Shown piece by piece: positions 53,727 through 64,000 of a DNA stretch of 64,000 bases. Origin of the DNA: Reticulitermes lucifugus (lineage: Eukaryota; Arthropoda; Insecta; Blattodea; Rhinotermitidae). Made by a program: the position numbers and the translations under genes. The stretch is from the NCBI GenBank assembly GCA_026260175.1, contig JAKCWW010000781.1, forward strand, positions 21,594 to 85,593, read 5' to 3'. The notes under the pieces are model-generated. The model searched no databases and was not told where the DNA came from. It saw only the letters and a list, made by a program, of their open reading frames with translations. The first letter of the stretch is position 1; each line of letters begins with the position of its first letter.

Positions 53727-54276
53727 CTCACACACTATGGCATCACATTATTTATCGTTGGGTACTTGCGCTTAGATAAAAATCATTGTGTCAAACATTG
53801 TACCCTCTGTTACATTATGCTGCTCGATTTCTGCACTGTGTGTCACTGTACACTTCGTAGGTGGATTTCATGCATCACACATAAATTCATTGTTGTTGGA
53901 AGTATCAAAAGTAGAGATATTACGCTGCAGAGAGACTTGTTTTATTGTATTTTGTTACACTACACAATCTAATCCTACTTGCAGATTAAAATCTGCAAAA
54001 CTGTAACTTGTACGGTGCTTTGTACGGGCATAAATTTGGTTCCTTACTCGAAGGAAGGATTGTGAATGAAAGGTGTTTGAGAAAGTATTGCTGAGAGAAT
54101 ATTTGAAGCCAAGAAAGATGAAGGAAGGTGACGATGGAGAAAACTGCATAATGGGAAACTTCATAATTTGTGCCCTTCTCGTAACAGCAGCAAATAAACC
54201 CTTGAAGCAGAGTCCTTGAAAATGTAACAGTCATTCACTTACTCAGGAAATTCCCCCGGCTATTATGGAACCGTAG

Positions 54277-54532
54277 CCGATCCCAGTGGCCGCGCCATCT
54301 AAGGCGTGGGTTTGCGGCCTGTCGTTTACTGGGATTGTGGGTTCGAATTCCGTCGGGGGCATGGATGTCTGTCTCTTGTGAATGTTGTATGTTGTCAGGT
54401 AGAGTCTCTGCGACGGGCTGATCACTCGTCCAGAGGAGTCCTACCGAGTGTGGTGTGTCTGAGTGTGATCGTGAAGCCTCGATAATGAGACGTCTCTGGC
54501 CCCCTAGGGGCTGTCGCGCCGTTGGAAAAAAT
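54277..54532 (+). mobile_element. SINE family 2, near full length
   Basis: CCGATCCCAGTGGCCGCGCC, TCTAAGGCGTGGGTTTGCGG, box B GGGTTCGAATTCC, GGATGTCTGTCTCTTGTGAA, AGTCCTACCGAGTGTGGTGT, ending CGCGCCGTTGGAAAAAA. Confidence 0.85.
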
Positions 54533-54534
54533 CA

Positions 54535-54706
54535 GTGAACCCATATATACATTGCCTTTACTCATGAGTACGCCTACCTTCCGTTTTGTATTTTCATAAT
54601 CGTAGATTAATTGTGCTTGTTTAGCATTATTAGTAATGCTAACCCAGCTCTCTTCCCTGTCACTAAGAACATGAATGTAATCCAGATCCTCATATCCTTT
54701 TTTCAT
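54535..54706 (-). mobile_element. LINE relic: possible polymerase palm segment
   Basis: The - strand frame MKKGYEDLDYIHVLSDREES, WVSITNNAKQAQLIYDYENT, KRKVGVLM resembles the 'YADD.DI..R...........AK...L..N..KTKYM' region around the catalytic Asp pair of non-LTR polymerases, with the second Asp displaced. It ends where the SINE begins. Confidence 0.5.
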
Positions 54707-54879
54707 TAATGATGTTTTTAATATTTTTTCTTATAGACGCCTCGGCCTTCCATCTTTTCCTTCAAATTTTCTGGCCGAAACTCTGTATGCTTTTGTGATC
54801 TGTCCCTTTCGTGCTACATACTCCGTTCAGTTCATCATCCTTAATTGAGCATTATAATAATATTCGGTGTAGAACGAAT

Positions 54880-55110
54880 AATAATAGGCGTAAATTATGC
54901 GTCTGTTGTTATTAGGGTGATTAAATTGGGTATCAGATGTGCAGAACAAGTAACCCGCGTGAGCAATAAAAATGTGAAATTTTGGCCTAAAACACCAATA
55001 GCAGAGACCCTTGGAAGACCTAGGTTCAGATGGAAGAATAGTATTTAAGAGATGTAAGAGAGATAGACTGTGAAGACGGAATAGTACAGGATTCTTTCAC
55101 AAAGAGGTTA
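54880..55110 (+). mobile_element. LINE relic: polymerase C-terminal segment
   Basis: RVIKLGIRCAEQVTRVSNKN, then TLGRPRFRWKNSI and, after stops, remnants of 'DLREI.CEDG'. This is the same protein region as the relics at 52981 and 56815. Confidence 0.65.
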
Positions 55111-55157
55111 CTTTCAAAAATTAACGTCCACCCTAGTACAGGCCATGAAGGCCCAGA

Positions 55158-55380
55158 GGGGGAGTAGCGGCATAGCTCTACTCTTTACTTAAACTCGGCG
55201 CTAGATAGGGGTGGGTGGGTAAGGCCACACTCCGGCCGCTTTAATCCCATGAAAGAGACCCGATGCCCATTGTGCAGGAGGAGACTGGATGGGCCCCAGG
55301 GCCGGTCTGGACTAGTGCGGAAATATCTCGCGCCCACTAGGATTCGATCCCCGGACCGTGCAAAGCCTAACTCTGCTATT
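55158..55380 (-). mobile_element. SINE family A copy
   Basis: Reverse: GGGGAGTAGCGGCATAGCTC, TAAACTCGGCGCTAGATAGG, GGAGACTGGATGGGCCCCAG, GGCCGGTCTGGACTAGTGCG, and box B complement AGGATTCGATCCCCGG. Confidence 0.8.
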
Positions 55381-55385
55381 CCGAC

Positions 55386-56814
55386 TAACAGGTTACTTTT
55401 ACAATTAGTATCTCTAATAGGGCCTTTTCTAAGGGTATCCAGAAATGCAATTCATCACTGAGAGAGAGAGAGAGACCTACTAGGATCAGCAGTTACCTTC
55501 CGTTATTTGCCCCAGTTACTGTAGGCAAATTCTGGGACAATATCGGAAGTTATACCACGACCCCTACCTCCCACATTATTTCAAATTCATTGTCCTCTAA
55601 TCAACATAACATTCTATGTTATGTAGCTGAGCACTAACAGTATCATAAAAAAGTCATAAATATATAAGTGATATATGCCACATAGTACTTTTTCGTTCCT
55701 AGTACACACATGTACAAATTCCGTTTACAGAACCTACATTTGGGCGTGATAGTGCGTGTCTTAACACCTGGAAAATATTAATCAATATTTAGAATTGTGG
55801 CCGGTTGAATTATTTTTGCCTCTTGGTATAACCATAATGAATTATGGTCAGTCAGTTCAAATTTTTAGTTATTTACCACCTTCTTAAATTCGGGATCTTT
55901 ATATCTATACTGTGTAGCCTGCAATTAAGAATAGTTCGCCCCATCCTCCCATCTACACTAGGCAGGTGATCTGCATACATTCCATTTCCTTTCACACTGC
56001 TCTGTGAAATATGTAACCGACGAAAACACCGGCAGAGCATGACGAGGAAGACTAACTTGAAATCAATATAAGTCTAAAAGTTAAAGTGGCCAATGTGCAA
56101 AGACGCGTTGGGAGAACCTGATAAAACAATGAGAGATTCTTTGCAATCAAGCGTTTTTTTGCTTTATCATGTAACCAGCGTAGAAAAGTTGTTATGGTTA
56201 GAAACGAGATATGTCAATATTTCAACGCAAAAAATACGATCTTGGTTCTTGAATATGCAAAAATTATAGGGCGCTGGTAGTGTGAATCTGTACCCTGTTC
56301 AACTTCTCAGCTGTTTCAAGAGTCGTAATGCGCCTAAATCCCATATCTGTTACACTGTTGCAACTGGCAGCTTCTAGAGACATTCTTCACCAAACCTGAA
56401 AGCATGTATGGCTATTATACTGACAAAAAACGAGTTGTACAATTAACACAGGTGTTTGTTCTTCCATTCTTTGCTTATTTCTCCCATTGTTTCTGGGTAC
56501 TTTTTTTTTTAAATACATTCAGTTTATGATCTTCTGTCACAGCAAGAAACCACGTTCCACAACCATATGGAGAAAAAGGTAGACTGTTTTATTGTGTGTC
56601 TTTTACACAGCAGAGGAGAAAGGGTATTACTTTTCTGCCTCGAAGTCTCATGCGTTCACGTTGCGGTCTATTTATGAGGCAAGAACTGAACCCCACTGCA
56701 TATTTCAGATGTATGAAGCTGAAATGTCTCTGCGATCGAACGTCCTTGCAGAGATTTATATTAATTTTCATTGCCTGTCAAGACGAACATGAGTATGAAA
56801 CTTGATCTCTCACG
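55386..56814. other. Intergenic; no gene seen
   Basis: A short GA run near 55460. No domain-bearing frames. Overlapping frames at 56589-56805 on both strands show nothing recognisable. Confidence 0.4.
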
Positions 56815-57235
56815 TTGAGGGAAGAACGTAGGCTGAGAGTATTCGAGAATAGGATGCTGAGGAAGATATTTGGGCATGAAGGACGAAGAACTAGAGGGAT
56901 AGAGGAAATTGTACAAAGAGCGTCATGATTGGTATTCCTCACCAAGTGTTATTCTGGTGATCAAATCAACACTAATGAGATGGGCGGGGCACGTGGGACG
57001 CATGGGGAAGAGAAGTTCATGCAAGGTTTTGGTGGGGAAACCTGAAGGAAAAGGAGGATAATATTAAAACCTATTTTAAGGAATCGATTTGGAGGGCGTC
57101 GGCTGGATTGATGTAGTTCAGGATAGGGAGAAATGGCGGGCTGTTGTGAAAGCGGTAATGAACTTTCGAGTTCCATAAAATGCGGGGATTTCTTGACCAG
57201 CTGAGGAACTATTAGCTTTTCAAGAATCACTCCGC
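56815..57235 (+). mobile_element. LINE relic: long polymerase C-terminal segment
   Basis: With several frameshifts the + strand gives [68 protein letters not shown] and P-NAGIS. This is the longest relic of the 'FENRVLRRIFG ... RRMRWAGHVARMG ... LVGKPEG ... DRDRWRALVNAVMNLRVP.NAGNFLTS' LINE family in the window. Confidence 0.8.
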
Positions 57236-58732
57236 TCTATGGACTTAGTCAACATGAACACTGGGATGGAATTGCAGCCTTCAGCATTCATTTATTTGTA
57301 ACACTGCCTTACTGCGGAGAGAAAGCAATAAGCGCGCTGTCTTCGAGAGCCTGACGGCGAACATGTCATGACCGCTTCCTTCCACTTCCTTTCCAGTTCA
57401 TTGTTCAGGAATCATCTTAAGACTCGTCGCTAGATACTGGGCTGCTGACAGCATTGTTAAATTTACCGTGGTTAAAATAGATTCATATCTCATTCGATAT
57501 ATAAATCGTCAAGGTGAAACGGCGGCATTAAATTAAGATTCAAAAGACGTTTCAGTTCCCTGTACACAATTCCTATCAGAGTAACTTCAGTATTTGGAGA
57601 AGCGTCGTTCAGTAATTCACAAATAAATCAGGAAACCGACAGACGCCAAGAGAAGGGTAGGATGATGACTGTGTGAGAGCCAGGCAGCGCGATATGTAAT
57701 TTCATCCGTGATGATGCTTATGCTGTGTGTCAATACACAACTGGGTCATTGTCTGGCAACTCTCTTCTGCCGCTGGCCGGATTCAAATGCAGGACACACA
57801 TTAGACACGGTCCTTTACCAATTAATGTAATTAAAGGCGCAGGATTTATATCGAGGCCTTTAAACTTCGTCGGAACATTTATGTTCTTTCTTTCCGTATT
57901 ACGGATTGTGTAGTAGTCTTCGTGGCCCAAACAATTGTCTAAAGCGGCGCTAACACGGAAGACATTAGTTTCAAGTAGCAGATTACAGGTAAATAGTTGA
58001 CACCAGTTTCACACTGTGGTGCACATCTGTTACTTGATCAGTTGTAATCAAAATTGATGAAATGTATGAAATCATGTTTATATATGTGTTAAGTACTAAC
58101 ATGAAAATATATATTAACAATAAAGTACAACGAGATAAAGTGTGTAAACATAATAATAATTATTAATATTTGCCTTATATTCCATTTCTTTAGCCACACG
58201 TTTCCAGGTGCCTTCCACGATATTTCTGTTGCTGGGTTCCTTCAAATTACAGATCTACACACAGGGTTTCCTCTGTACAGCTTCCACTAGCTTCGTGTTA
58301 TAAGACTCGTCTGTAGGCGTGATTATGCACAATTTCAAAACCAAATACAAGAAACACACGAGGGCACACGTGTTTAGCAAACTGAAGTTGCTTTAAATCA
58401 TCCTGACAAGTTGCGTGAAATCACGTCTGCCTTATTTTACGAAACTGAAGTTGCTTGAAAGTCAGTTTGTTGCGTTTTTCCGTAACCTATCACGAATCAA
58501 AGCATGTGTTTCTTGAAATTGTAGTGTCACGTTGCACGAACCTAGCTGCAGGAAGCCAGTTTTTTCGTTGTGCGGGCTCTCTAAGAGTAAGTACAGACAT
58601 GCTGTTCAACCAGTAATACGTCAGATTCAATAAACTGACTGACAACAGAACCCGAATATTCGATACCGTTAATATTGGAGCCTGTGCCTGGGCACAGTCT
58701 CGAGTCGGTTTAATTCCGATAAACAGCACGTT
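57236..58732. other. Intergenic; no gene seen
   Basis: A short direct repeat AAACTGAAGTTGCTT occurs twice (about 58380 and 58441). Nothing else is assignable. Confidence 0.4.
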
Positions 58733-58860
58733 GCGGTTACCAGTCCTGATTTATACACGGGAGGGACCGGGCTCAAATCTGGCGGCGGAAACCAGCTAAC
58801 CCGATCATACCTTTTGTGACTTTCTCACTCCCTAAAGACAAATGCCGGAATAGTGAGCTA
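58733..58860 (+). mobile_element. Possible third tRNA-like SINE, fragment
   Basis: A box B-like CCGGGCTCAAATCTGG is followed by GGCGGAAACCAGC, CACTCCCTAAAGACAAATGC and CGGAATAGTGAGC. This order resembles a tRNA-derived SINE body I recall from insect genomes. There is only one copy here, so support is weak. Confidence 0.4.
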
Positions 58861-59777
58861 AAATATGGAACGATCTTTTTTCTCCTCTCTTCCAATTCAT
58901 AAATCACAGAATTCGTAGCGACATGAACTAGGCGGTTTAAAAGGTTTCCTTAAAGGAACCAAGAATTAAGGAATGAATGTTTGATTTAACGAATGAGTCA
59001 GATGAATCATTTTACGTCATCATTAGGCCTACAAGTTTACCTCATTTTGTTTTAATATTATTCTCTGATTTCTTCCTTAAGACTCACAAGTAACCACTTT
59101 AAATGACATTTCTACCAAAAGTTTGTAGTCTGTGTTTTTTTATTTTGCGATCTGAGCCATATGTCTGAACTGTCAGCCCTCGAAAACCTGTCAGACTCTA
59201 TAAATTACAGACATATGGGTAAAGATTTGAGAGTGCCCAAGCATCACACTTTGTAGTATAGGTAACGTGGTGGTAAAGCTTCCTTAATGTTATACCTTAA
59301 TATTAGGCGGAGGTGAATTTTAATCTTCACCCTTCGGCCGGATTACCTCGGAAAAAAGACTCGGGTACATCAGAGCTACTGGGCAAGGCCCAGATACCTA
59401 GCAAGTGTCTAAATGTAGTGAGGAAGAGGAAAATCCGAGTGTTCAAGCCCGTAACCAGCAACTGTACTGAGCTGTTCCTCCTCATACAGGCTTCGGTTTC
59501 ACACATAAACACGAAATGCCATTAGCTTCTCGCCAGACCTGCTCCATCTTTCCTGAGTCAACTCATTGTCGTTATACTTTGATTTCAAATGTCAACTGAC
59601 TGACTGACTAACTAACTAACTAACTAACTAAATGATTTCATTAATGGGAGTTTTTGAAACGCTACAAGCTAAGCTACGCAAGGGACCGATGTATTTCCCG
59701 AAATGTTGGTAACCAAGTACATACCAACCTACGCCCCATAACAATCTTGAAGAGCGAAGGCCTCAACTACACCGCGG
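58861..59777. other. Intergenic with (AACT)n microsatellite
   Basis: GACTGACTAACTAACTAACT at about 59595-59631. No gene is seen. Confidence 0.5.
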
Positions 59778-60030
59778 CGGAAGCCTGAAATATCGCAGAA
59801 TCTAGTTCACACGCCACAACCCTGCTCCTTTAAGAGCCATTCTCCCAAACGTCCAGACCGGATCTGTGGCCGACACCGCCTCATATTCAATTAGCACTGG
59901 CTGCTCTTTCCCGGGAGTACATTGGCCGGGGCGTGAGGCTAACCACTCACCTTCATTTAGTGCCGAGGCTAAGAATGTCGTATGTCGTCATGGCGTGTAC
60001 ACGGTCAACCCTACATTTTACCTTTTTCTT
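59778..60030 (+). mobile_element. SINE family A copy, diverged
   Basis: GCGGAAGCCTGAAATATCGC lead (a snap-back B end), then AGACCGGATCTGTGGCCGAC, TTGGCCGGGGCGTGAGGCTA, TCATTTAGTGCCGAGGCTAA and a CATTTTACCTTTTTCTTCC tail. Confidence 0.7.
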
Positions 60031-61869
60031 CCGTGTTACTCCAGGTTTAAATCTCAGCAAGAAGGCATTAACAAATATTTGTAATAAAAGTTCTTGATGG
60101 ACAAATCTGATTTCCTAGCGCGAGCCTGTAATCCAACCATGTGATCAATACGGTAGCACGATGAAATGAATATGTCAGCGCATTCCAGCAATAAGCAAGG
60201 AAAATTCGCAACAAAATTGTGAGGAGTAGGGGGTTTTGAAATTTCAGGCACCGCTAATGCAACGTCGAGTGTAACATTTAAATTCTGTACCCCAGGGCAT
60301 GCACACTCTTCTGAAACCGTTATACAGAGACTGTGCAATACCAGGAAGTGCTTCTGGTTATGTTTACTAGTCTGTTGTGCAAATATGAACGTATCTTTGA
60401 CGATTTATACCTTGGTACCTTTACGTCTGATGCATTTATACCTTTCAGTTTGCTTCTATCTTGTATTTGTTTCGGCGAGTTTTTTGTAAATTGGTATTTC
60501 CGAAGAACATTTATTATTTCACTTGTAGGTTCTTTTTTGCAACTGTTATAACTGCGTACCGGTAACCGTAGTTCTGTTGTGATAAACTTCATCATATAAT
60601 TCACTTGTTTAAATTTAGTGCAGTGGCTCAAGAAAAAAGAACAACCGTTACTCAAGGGGTCACGTAATGCAATCCATGTGACATCTATGCATACGTGATA
60701 TTAGCAATGACCCTTTCCAGCAGCTTCATCGTTTATAAGACAGTGGTTCTATGTAGCACCTTCTTTAACACTCAAAAAGATTCTCACAATAAACAGGTAT
60801 TACTTCCTTAAATAGCATTGACCAGTTGACCTGTATAATACAGAAGCTGCTGTGACGCAGGAACTGAATGTTTACGCACGTATTACGTAGATGCAATTAT
60901 TGTTTCAAATCGTTAAATTGTGGCTGAGGAGAATGTTGTGGTGAGGTTGCCTTTACGTGACAGTGGAAAGAAGCTGTTTTGTTTTCTGGCGAAGAATGAA
61001 CTGCTGTTACAGGGCTATGAAGACTTTGTGCAGCACATTTCGGTACATTCTTTGCAAATTTGATATTGTCCATAATTATTTGCACAGTAAACATACAGTA
61101 CGTCATGTTAATGTCGAAATAATAAATGTTAGCGAAATTTATAAAGCGTCTGTTTGTGTTTATTTTGTATACGAGGACCATATCATTCGGCCACCGGCTG
61201 TCGTGTTAGCAAGGTGGCAAAACGTTACCAGATTTAATCAGTTTATTTTATTTTAATATAAAAGGCTTCGAAGCCTTGGCTTTGCGTCCTTAATGACGAG
61301 AAAAGAACCACGTAAATGGCGTACTACCTTTACAAGTTGCTGCCAGTATTATTTGGTTCGACAAACTTGAGGAGGAGGTGGAGGCGACGAGGGTCTTTGA
61401 ACTTGCCCATGGCGTAAAAGTTGTTGGATTCGCCAAATAAAAGAACTACAGTACCTGTTCCAAGGATGACGGTAATCACATGTTCCTCAGCTTTGCTTCA
61501 GATTGTAAATTAATTTATTTTTTGTTGTAATTCTAAATTTTATATCAACCTTTAAGCAAGGAGTAGAAGTAATAAAGCGGCTCTGAGTTATAAAATACAG
61601 CAAACAGTTGGAGTCTGGAGGCAAAAAAGACCTGTCTGGGCTGCGGCTAGTCCCATGAAAGCGTGTTGCAGGATGTTAATGCGTGTTCGTAGAAGAAGCT
61701 GGGTGAGAGGATGATCAAGCGTAATGTGTCGCCATGTAAGTTTTGGAGGGAATGGAAATATGTTTAAATTATTTGGATGTTATCTGTAGTCTTTGTTGTT
61801 ACACAAAAGATAACATTTTGGAAAGAGTGCAGTTATGAATGAAATTTGACTTAGTCACAGATGTTAAAA
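60031..61869. other. Intergenic; no gene seen
   Basis: Frames on both strands around 60054-61256 lack recognisable domains. A small palindrome AAGGCTTCGAAGCCTT lies at about 61263-61278. Confidence 0.4.
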
Positions 61870-62045
61870 CAAACAAAATACACTCGATTTATGGAGAAAC
61901 CCCTATTTTCTCCCATTACTCGCCTACGTGTTTCGGCACTTGAGCCATTATCAAGGAGCTTTAAGGGCCGAAACATGTTGTAGGAGATTAACTAGAGGCA
62001 TTTAGGCTGTTTTCCCTAAATGTATTTTGTTGGTTTTAGCTTTTG
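61870..62045. repeat. Inverted-repeat element with GAAACATGT module
   Basis: AACAAACAAAATACACTCGA pairs with TAAATGTATTTTGTTGGTTT at the other end. Both arms carry the CGTGTTTCGGC / GGCCGAAACATG block, like the elements at 7391 and 12946. Confidence 0.7.
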
Positions 62046-62118
62046 CGATTCATTAAACAAATACACGGTAACGTGCAAGGCTATAAGAAATTCGACTTTG
62101 TCAGGGCGGTGAAGGATT

Positions 62119-62355
62119 TCTGAGTTATGACACCGTGTACTCTGGGGGCGGTTACTAACTTTGGGGGTGTGACATACTGCTTCTATCCCTTGAACGTAAA
62201 AGGGAAAATTCCGTAACCAGTTACCAGGCTACACGGTGTCATAACTCAAACGCCCGCAATACAAGATCTATTTGTATGCATTCGTAACAAATATTCTGAT
62301 TAAGCTTTACGGTTTTCTGGGTTATGGCGCCGTTTAATTTGGTAGATGGTTACCA
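62119..62355. repeat. Snap-back repeat, family D
   Basis: GAGTTATGACACCGTGTACT (about 62122) pairs with ACACGGTGTCATAACTC (about 62233). A third, direct copy reads CTGGGTTATGGCGCCGTTTA (about 62317), followed by GGTAGATGGTTACCAAC. Confidence 0.65.
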
Positions 62356-62479
62356 ACACTTTGCAAAGGGTCTGTTGCCTTATTGTTCTACAGTTAAGCT
62401 AGAGGCAGCCGGTCATCCGAAATTTTGGAACACATCTGTGAAAGTGCACGTTATCCCATCCCAGAGGACTAATATTTAC

Positions 62480-62700
62480 GCAAAACTTGAGATCTGCGCT
62501 CTTCTGAGATATTACGCGGCCTCGTGTGGTAATTGTTTGCCTAGGTTTCGGGACAACGTATCTGTCCCATCTTCAAGGGTCAAGAGTCCGAGAAAAGAAA
62601 ACAATTACCACACGACGCCACGTAACATCCCAGAAGAGCGCAGATCTCATCAACATCGCGGCGGAAGCCTGAAATCAACGTCAAACTTATTCAGAAATAC
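62480..62700. repeat. Snap-back repeat, family B
   Basis: GATCTGCGCTCTTCTGAGAT and ATCCCAGAAGAGCGCAGATC are the outer arms. An inner half hairpin TTTCGGGACAACGTATCTGT is followed by CTTCAAGGGTCAAGAGTCCG. It ends CGCGGCGGAAGCCTGAAATC. Confidence 0.82.
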
Positions 62701-62937
62701 TTAATAAAAATGTGGCACCTACCTTGCAGCGTACTGTGTTTAACTGTATATTTGCCTGTACAGCGTGTTTCGTAACTACAGCGGATAGAAGGCAACAATG
62801 TGTCAATGATATGTGCACTTTCGAATTTTGTTGGTCTTATATAAAGAAAGAGAATGTATTACACCGTGCTGTCTTCGGTCAACTCTCGAACTTCTGAACG
62901 TATAGCTACTCATATCGGAATGAATTCAGTTTTAATA

Positions 62938-63155
62938 TGAGATCTGCGCTCTTCTGGGATATTACGCGGCGTCGTGTGGTAATTATTTACATACGTTTCG
63001 GGACAACGTATCGGTCCCATCTTCACGGGTCAAGAGTCCGAGTAGGGACCAATACGTTGTCCCGAAACTTCGGTAAACAATTGCCACACGATGCGGCGTG
63101 ATATCCCAGAAGAGCGCAGGTCTCATGAACATTGCAGCCGAAGCCTGAAATCACG
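62938..63155. repeat. Snap-back repeat, family B, both hairpin arms intact
   Basis: Outer arms GATCTGCGCTCTTCTGGGAT and ATCCCAGAAGAGCGCAGGTC. Inner arms TTTCGGGACAACGTATCGGT (about 62996) and CCAATACGTTGTCCCGAAAC (about 63049). It lies 240 bp downstream of a sister copy in the same orientation. Confidence 0.85.
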
Positions 63156-63311
63156 ACAGTTTTAATATATTTTTACTTAAAACTTAAATATTTCTTTATC
63201 AATATTAGTAGCCCTCCATTGACACGACTTGAAAAGAAAGCATCAGAAGCAATAAAGGACATTTACCCACTTAAAATTTCAATTAAATTTTAACTAGTAG
63301 TTATAGCCATG
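63156..63311. other. Spacer between repeats
   Basis: A-T-rich, with no assignable element. Confidence 0.4.
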
Positions 63312-63596
63312 AGTCGGAATGGCTCAATCAGTGTAATGAGTAGGCTAGGTGTTGGAAGACCCAGGAATCGGCTTTGGATTTTCGGCAGGAGCAAGATATT
63401 TTTCTCTTCTCGAAGGTTTCCAGGTCTAATCTGGGACCTCGGTCTCGCGTTCAGTGTGTCCGGGGCTCTTTCCTCCGTGGTATAGCGGCCGGGTCGTGTG
63501 GCTTTCCACTCACATACAACTAGTGCCGAAGTTAAGAATGAGCGGAGAATATTTCCGTTCCTCCATGCGTCATTATGGAGTGGTGCTTAATTGAAC
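63312..63596 (+). mobile_element. SINE family A copy
   Basis: GAGTCGGAATGGCTCAATCA head, GGCAGGAGCAAGATATTTTT, GGTATAGCGGCCGGGTCGTG, CTAGTGCCGAAGTTAAGAAT, and an end CATTATGGAGTGGTGCTTAA. Confidence 0.75.
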
Positions 63597-63754
63597 ACAA
63601 GGAGTGTTTCAATAAAACTGTAATCGCCTTGAAGAATAAAGTGAAAATGTTTGCCATATTGCCTGTAGTTACTATATATGCTTGTGAGAATGGACTGGGA
63701 TAAACTTTTGTACTGGAATAGAAGTAAAAATAATGTCTCTAAGTACGCCATGAA

Positions 63755-64000
63755 GACATGTGGTGGGAGTGGAAGTATAGTTCCACTCATTCTTAACCTC
63801 CGCCCTAGGTGGAGGGGAGTGGTAAACTTTATACCCTGACCACTTTACCCCCGAGAAAAGAGCATCCGATACTCGTTGGATAGGAGGCGAAGTGTGTGTA
63901 TGAGTAGTCGGTCTGGACGCCATGTACAAGCGAAGTGTGTGTATGAGTCGGTCTGGACGCTATGTACAAGCGAAGTGTGTGTATGAGTCGGTCTGGACGC
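63755..64000 (-). mobile_element. SINE family A, body interrupted by tandem repeats
   Basis: Reverse: GTGGAAGTATAGTTCCACTC, TTAACCTCCGCCCTAGGTGG, CACTTTACCCCCGAGAAAAG, TTGGATAGGAGGCGAAGTGT. At the point where 'GGTCTGGACG' should lead into the tRNA-like head, the sequence turns into a tandem array that reaches the window end. Confidence 0.8.
63887..64000 (+). repeat. 40-bp tandem repeat running off the window
   Basis: Units start GCGAAGTGTGTGTATGAGTC and continue GGTCTGGACGCTATGTACAA. The first unit (63887-63929) has three extra bases. The second is 63930-63969, and the third is cut at 64000. The unit contains the family A segment AGTCGGTCTGGACG, so the array grew out of the SINE. Confidence 0.92.

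Noticed and set aside
60320-60655. Open frame of 111 codons on the - strand
   Set aside because: Composition and the absence of any motif or neighbouring exon suggest a chance frame; the opposite strand is equally open.
1-64000. CRISPR arrays, operons, bacterial promoters or prophage
   Set aside because: Spliced genes, SINEs and LINEs make this eukaryotic nuclear DNA; the tandem repeats lack unique spacers.

Overview
The window reads as nuclear DNA of an insect. It is AT-rich, its genes are split by GT..AG introns, one gene encodes a cuticle-type chitin-binding protein, and much of the sequence is old mobile elements. The repeats (two tRNA-derived SINE families, LINE reverse-transcriptase tails, snap-back repeats) remind me of cockroach and termite genomes. 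That placement rests on recall and was not tested.

Two protein-coding genes can be reconstructed completely. The first lies on the + strand from 10282 to 20263. It is a ten-exon heterotrimeric G protein alpha subunit of 398 residues that joins in frame through every splice site, most like the insect G(f) / Gs-related group. The second lies on the - strand from 38586 down to 26890. It is a five-exon secreted protein of 1162 residues with a signal peptide, one perfect six-cysteine chitin-binding type-2 (CBM14) domain, and a very long disordered tail, most of it in one 2.7 kb exon. This is the architecture of CPAP1-type cuticular proteins. The two genes converge, with about 6.6 kb of repeat-bearing DNA between their stop codons. 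They have no evident functional link: one is an intracellular signalling switch, the other an extracellular matrix protein. A possible last exon of a further + strand gene sits at 4141-4188.

The layout is as follows. Positions 1-4 kb hold a pogo-like transposon remnant, a small TIR element, a LINE tail and a SINE nested in a SINE. Positions 4-10 kb hold sparse LINE and snap-back relics. The G alpha gene fills 10-20 kb, and its second intron is packed with a LINE end, a 1.1 kb mariner-like element and an inverted repeat. Positions 20-27 kb are intergenic, with a 78-bp palindromic element, a hammerhead-ribozyme-like motif, an hAT-type MITE and a SINE. The chitin-binding gene fills 27-38.6 kb, with a Tigger-like transposon spanning an assembly gap in its third intron. 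From 38.6 to 64 kb I found no host gene, only SINEs, LINE relics, snap-back repeats, a 31-bp minisatellite and a 40-bp tandem array that runs off the window end.

The most interesting signals are these: a strong CpG contrast between the G alpha side and the right side of the window; dispersed inverted repeats carrying a CTGATGA..GAAAC module whose flanking stem covaries between copies, which suggests hammerhead-type ribozymes; and several insertions dated relative to each other by clear target-site duplications.
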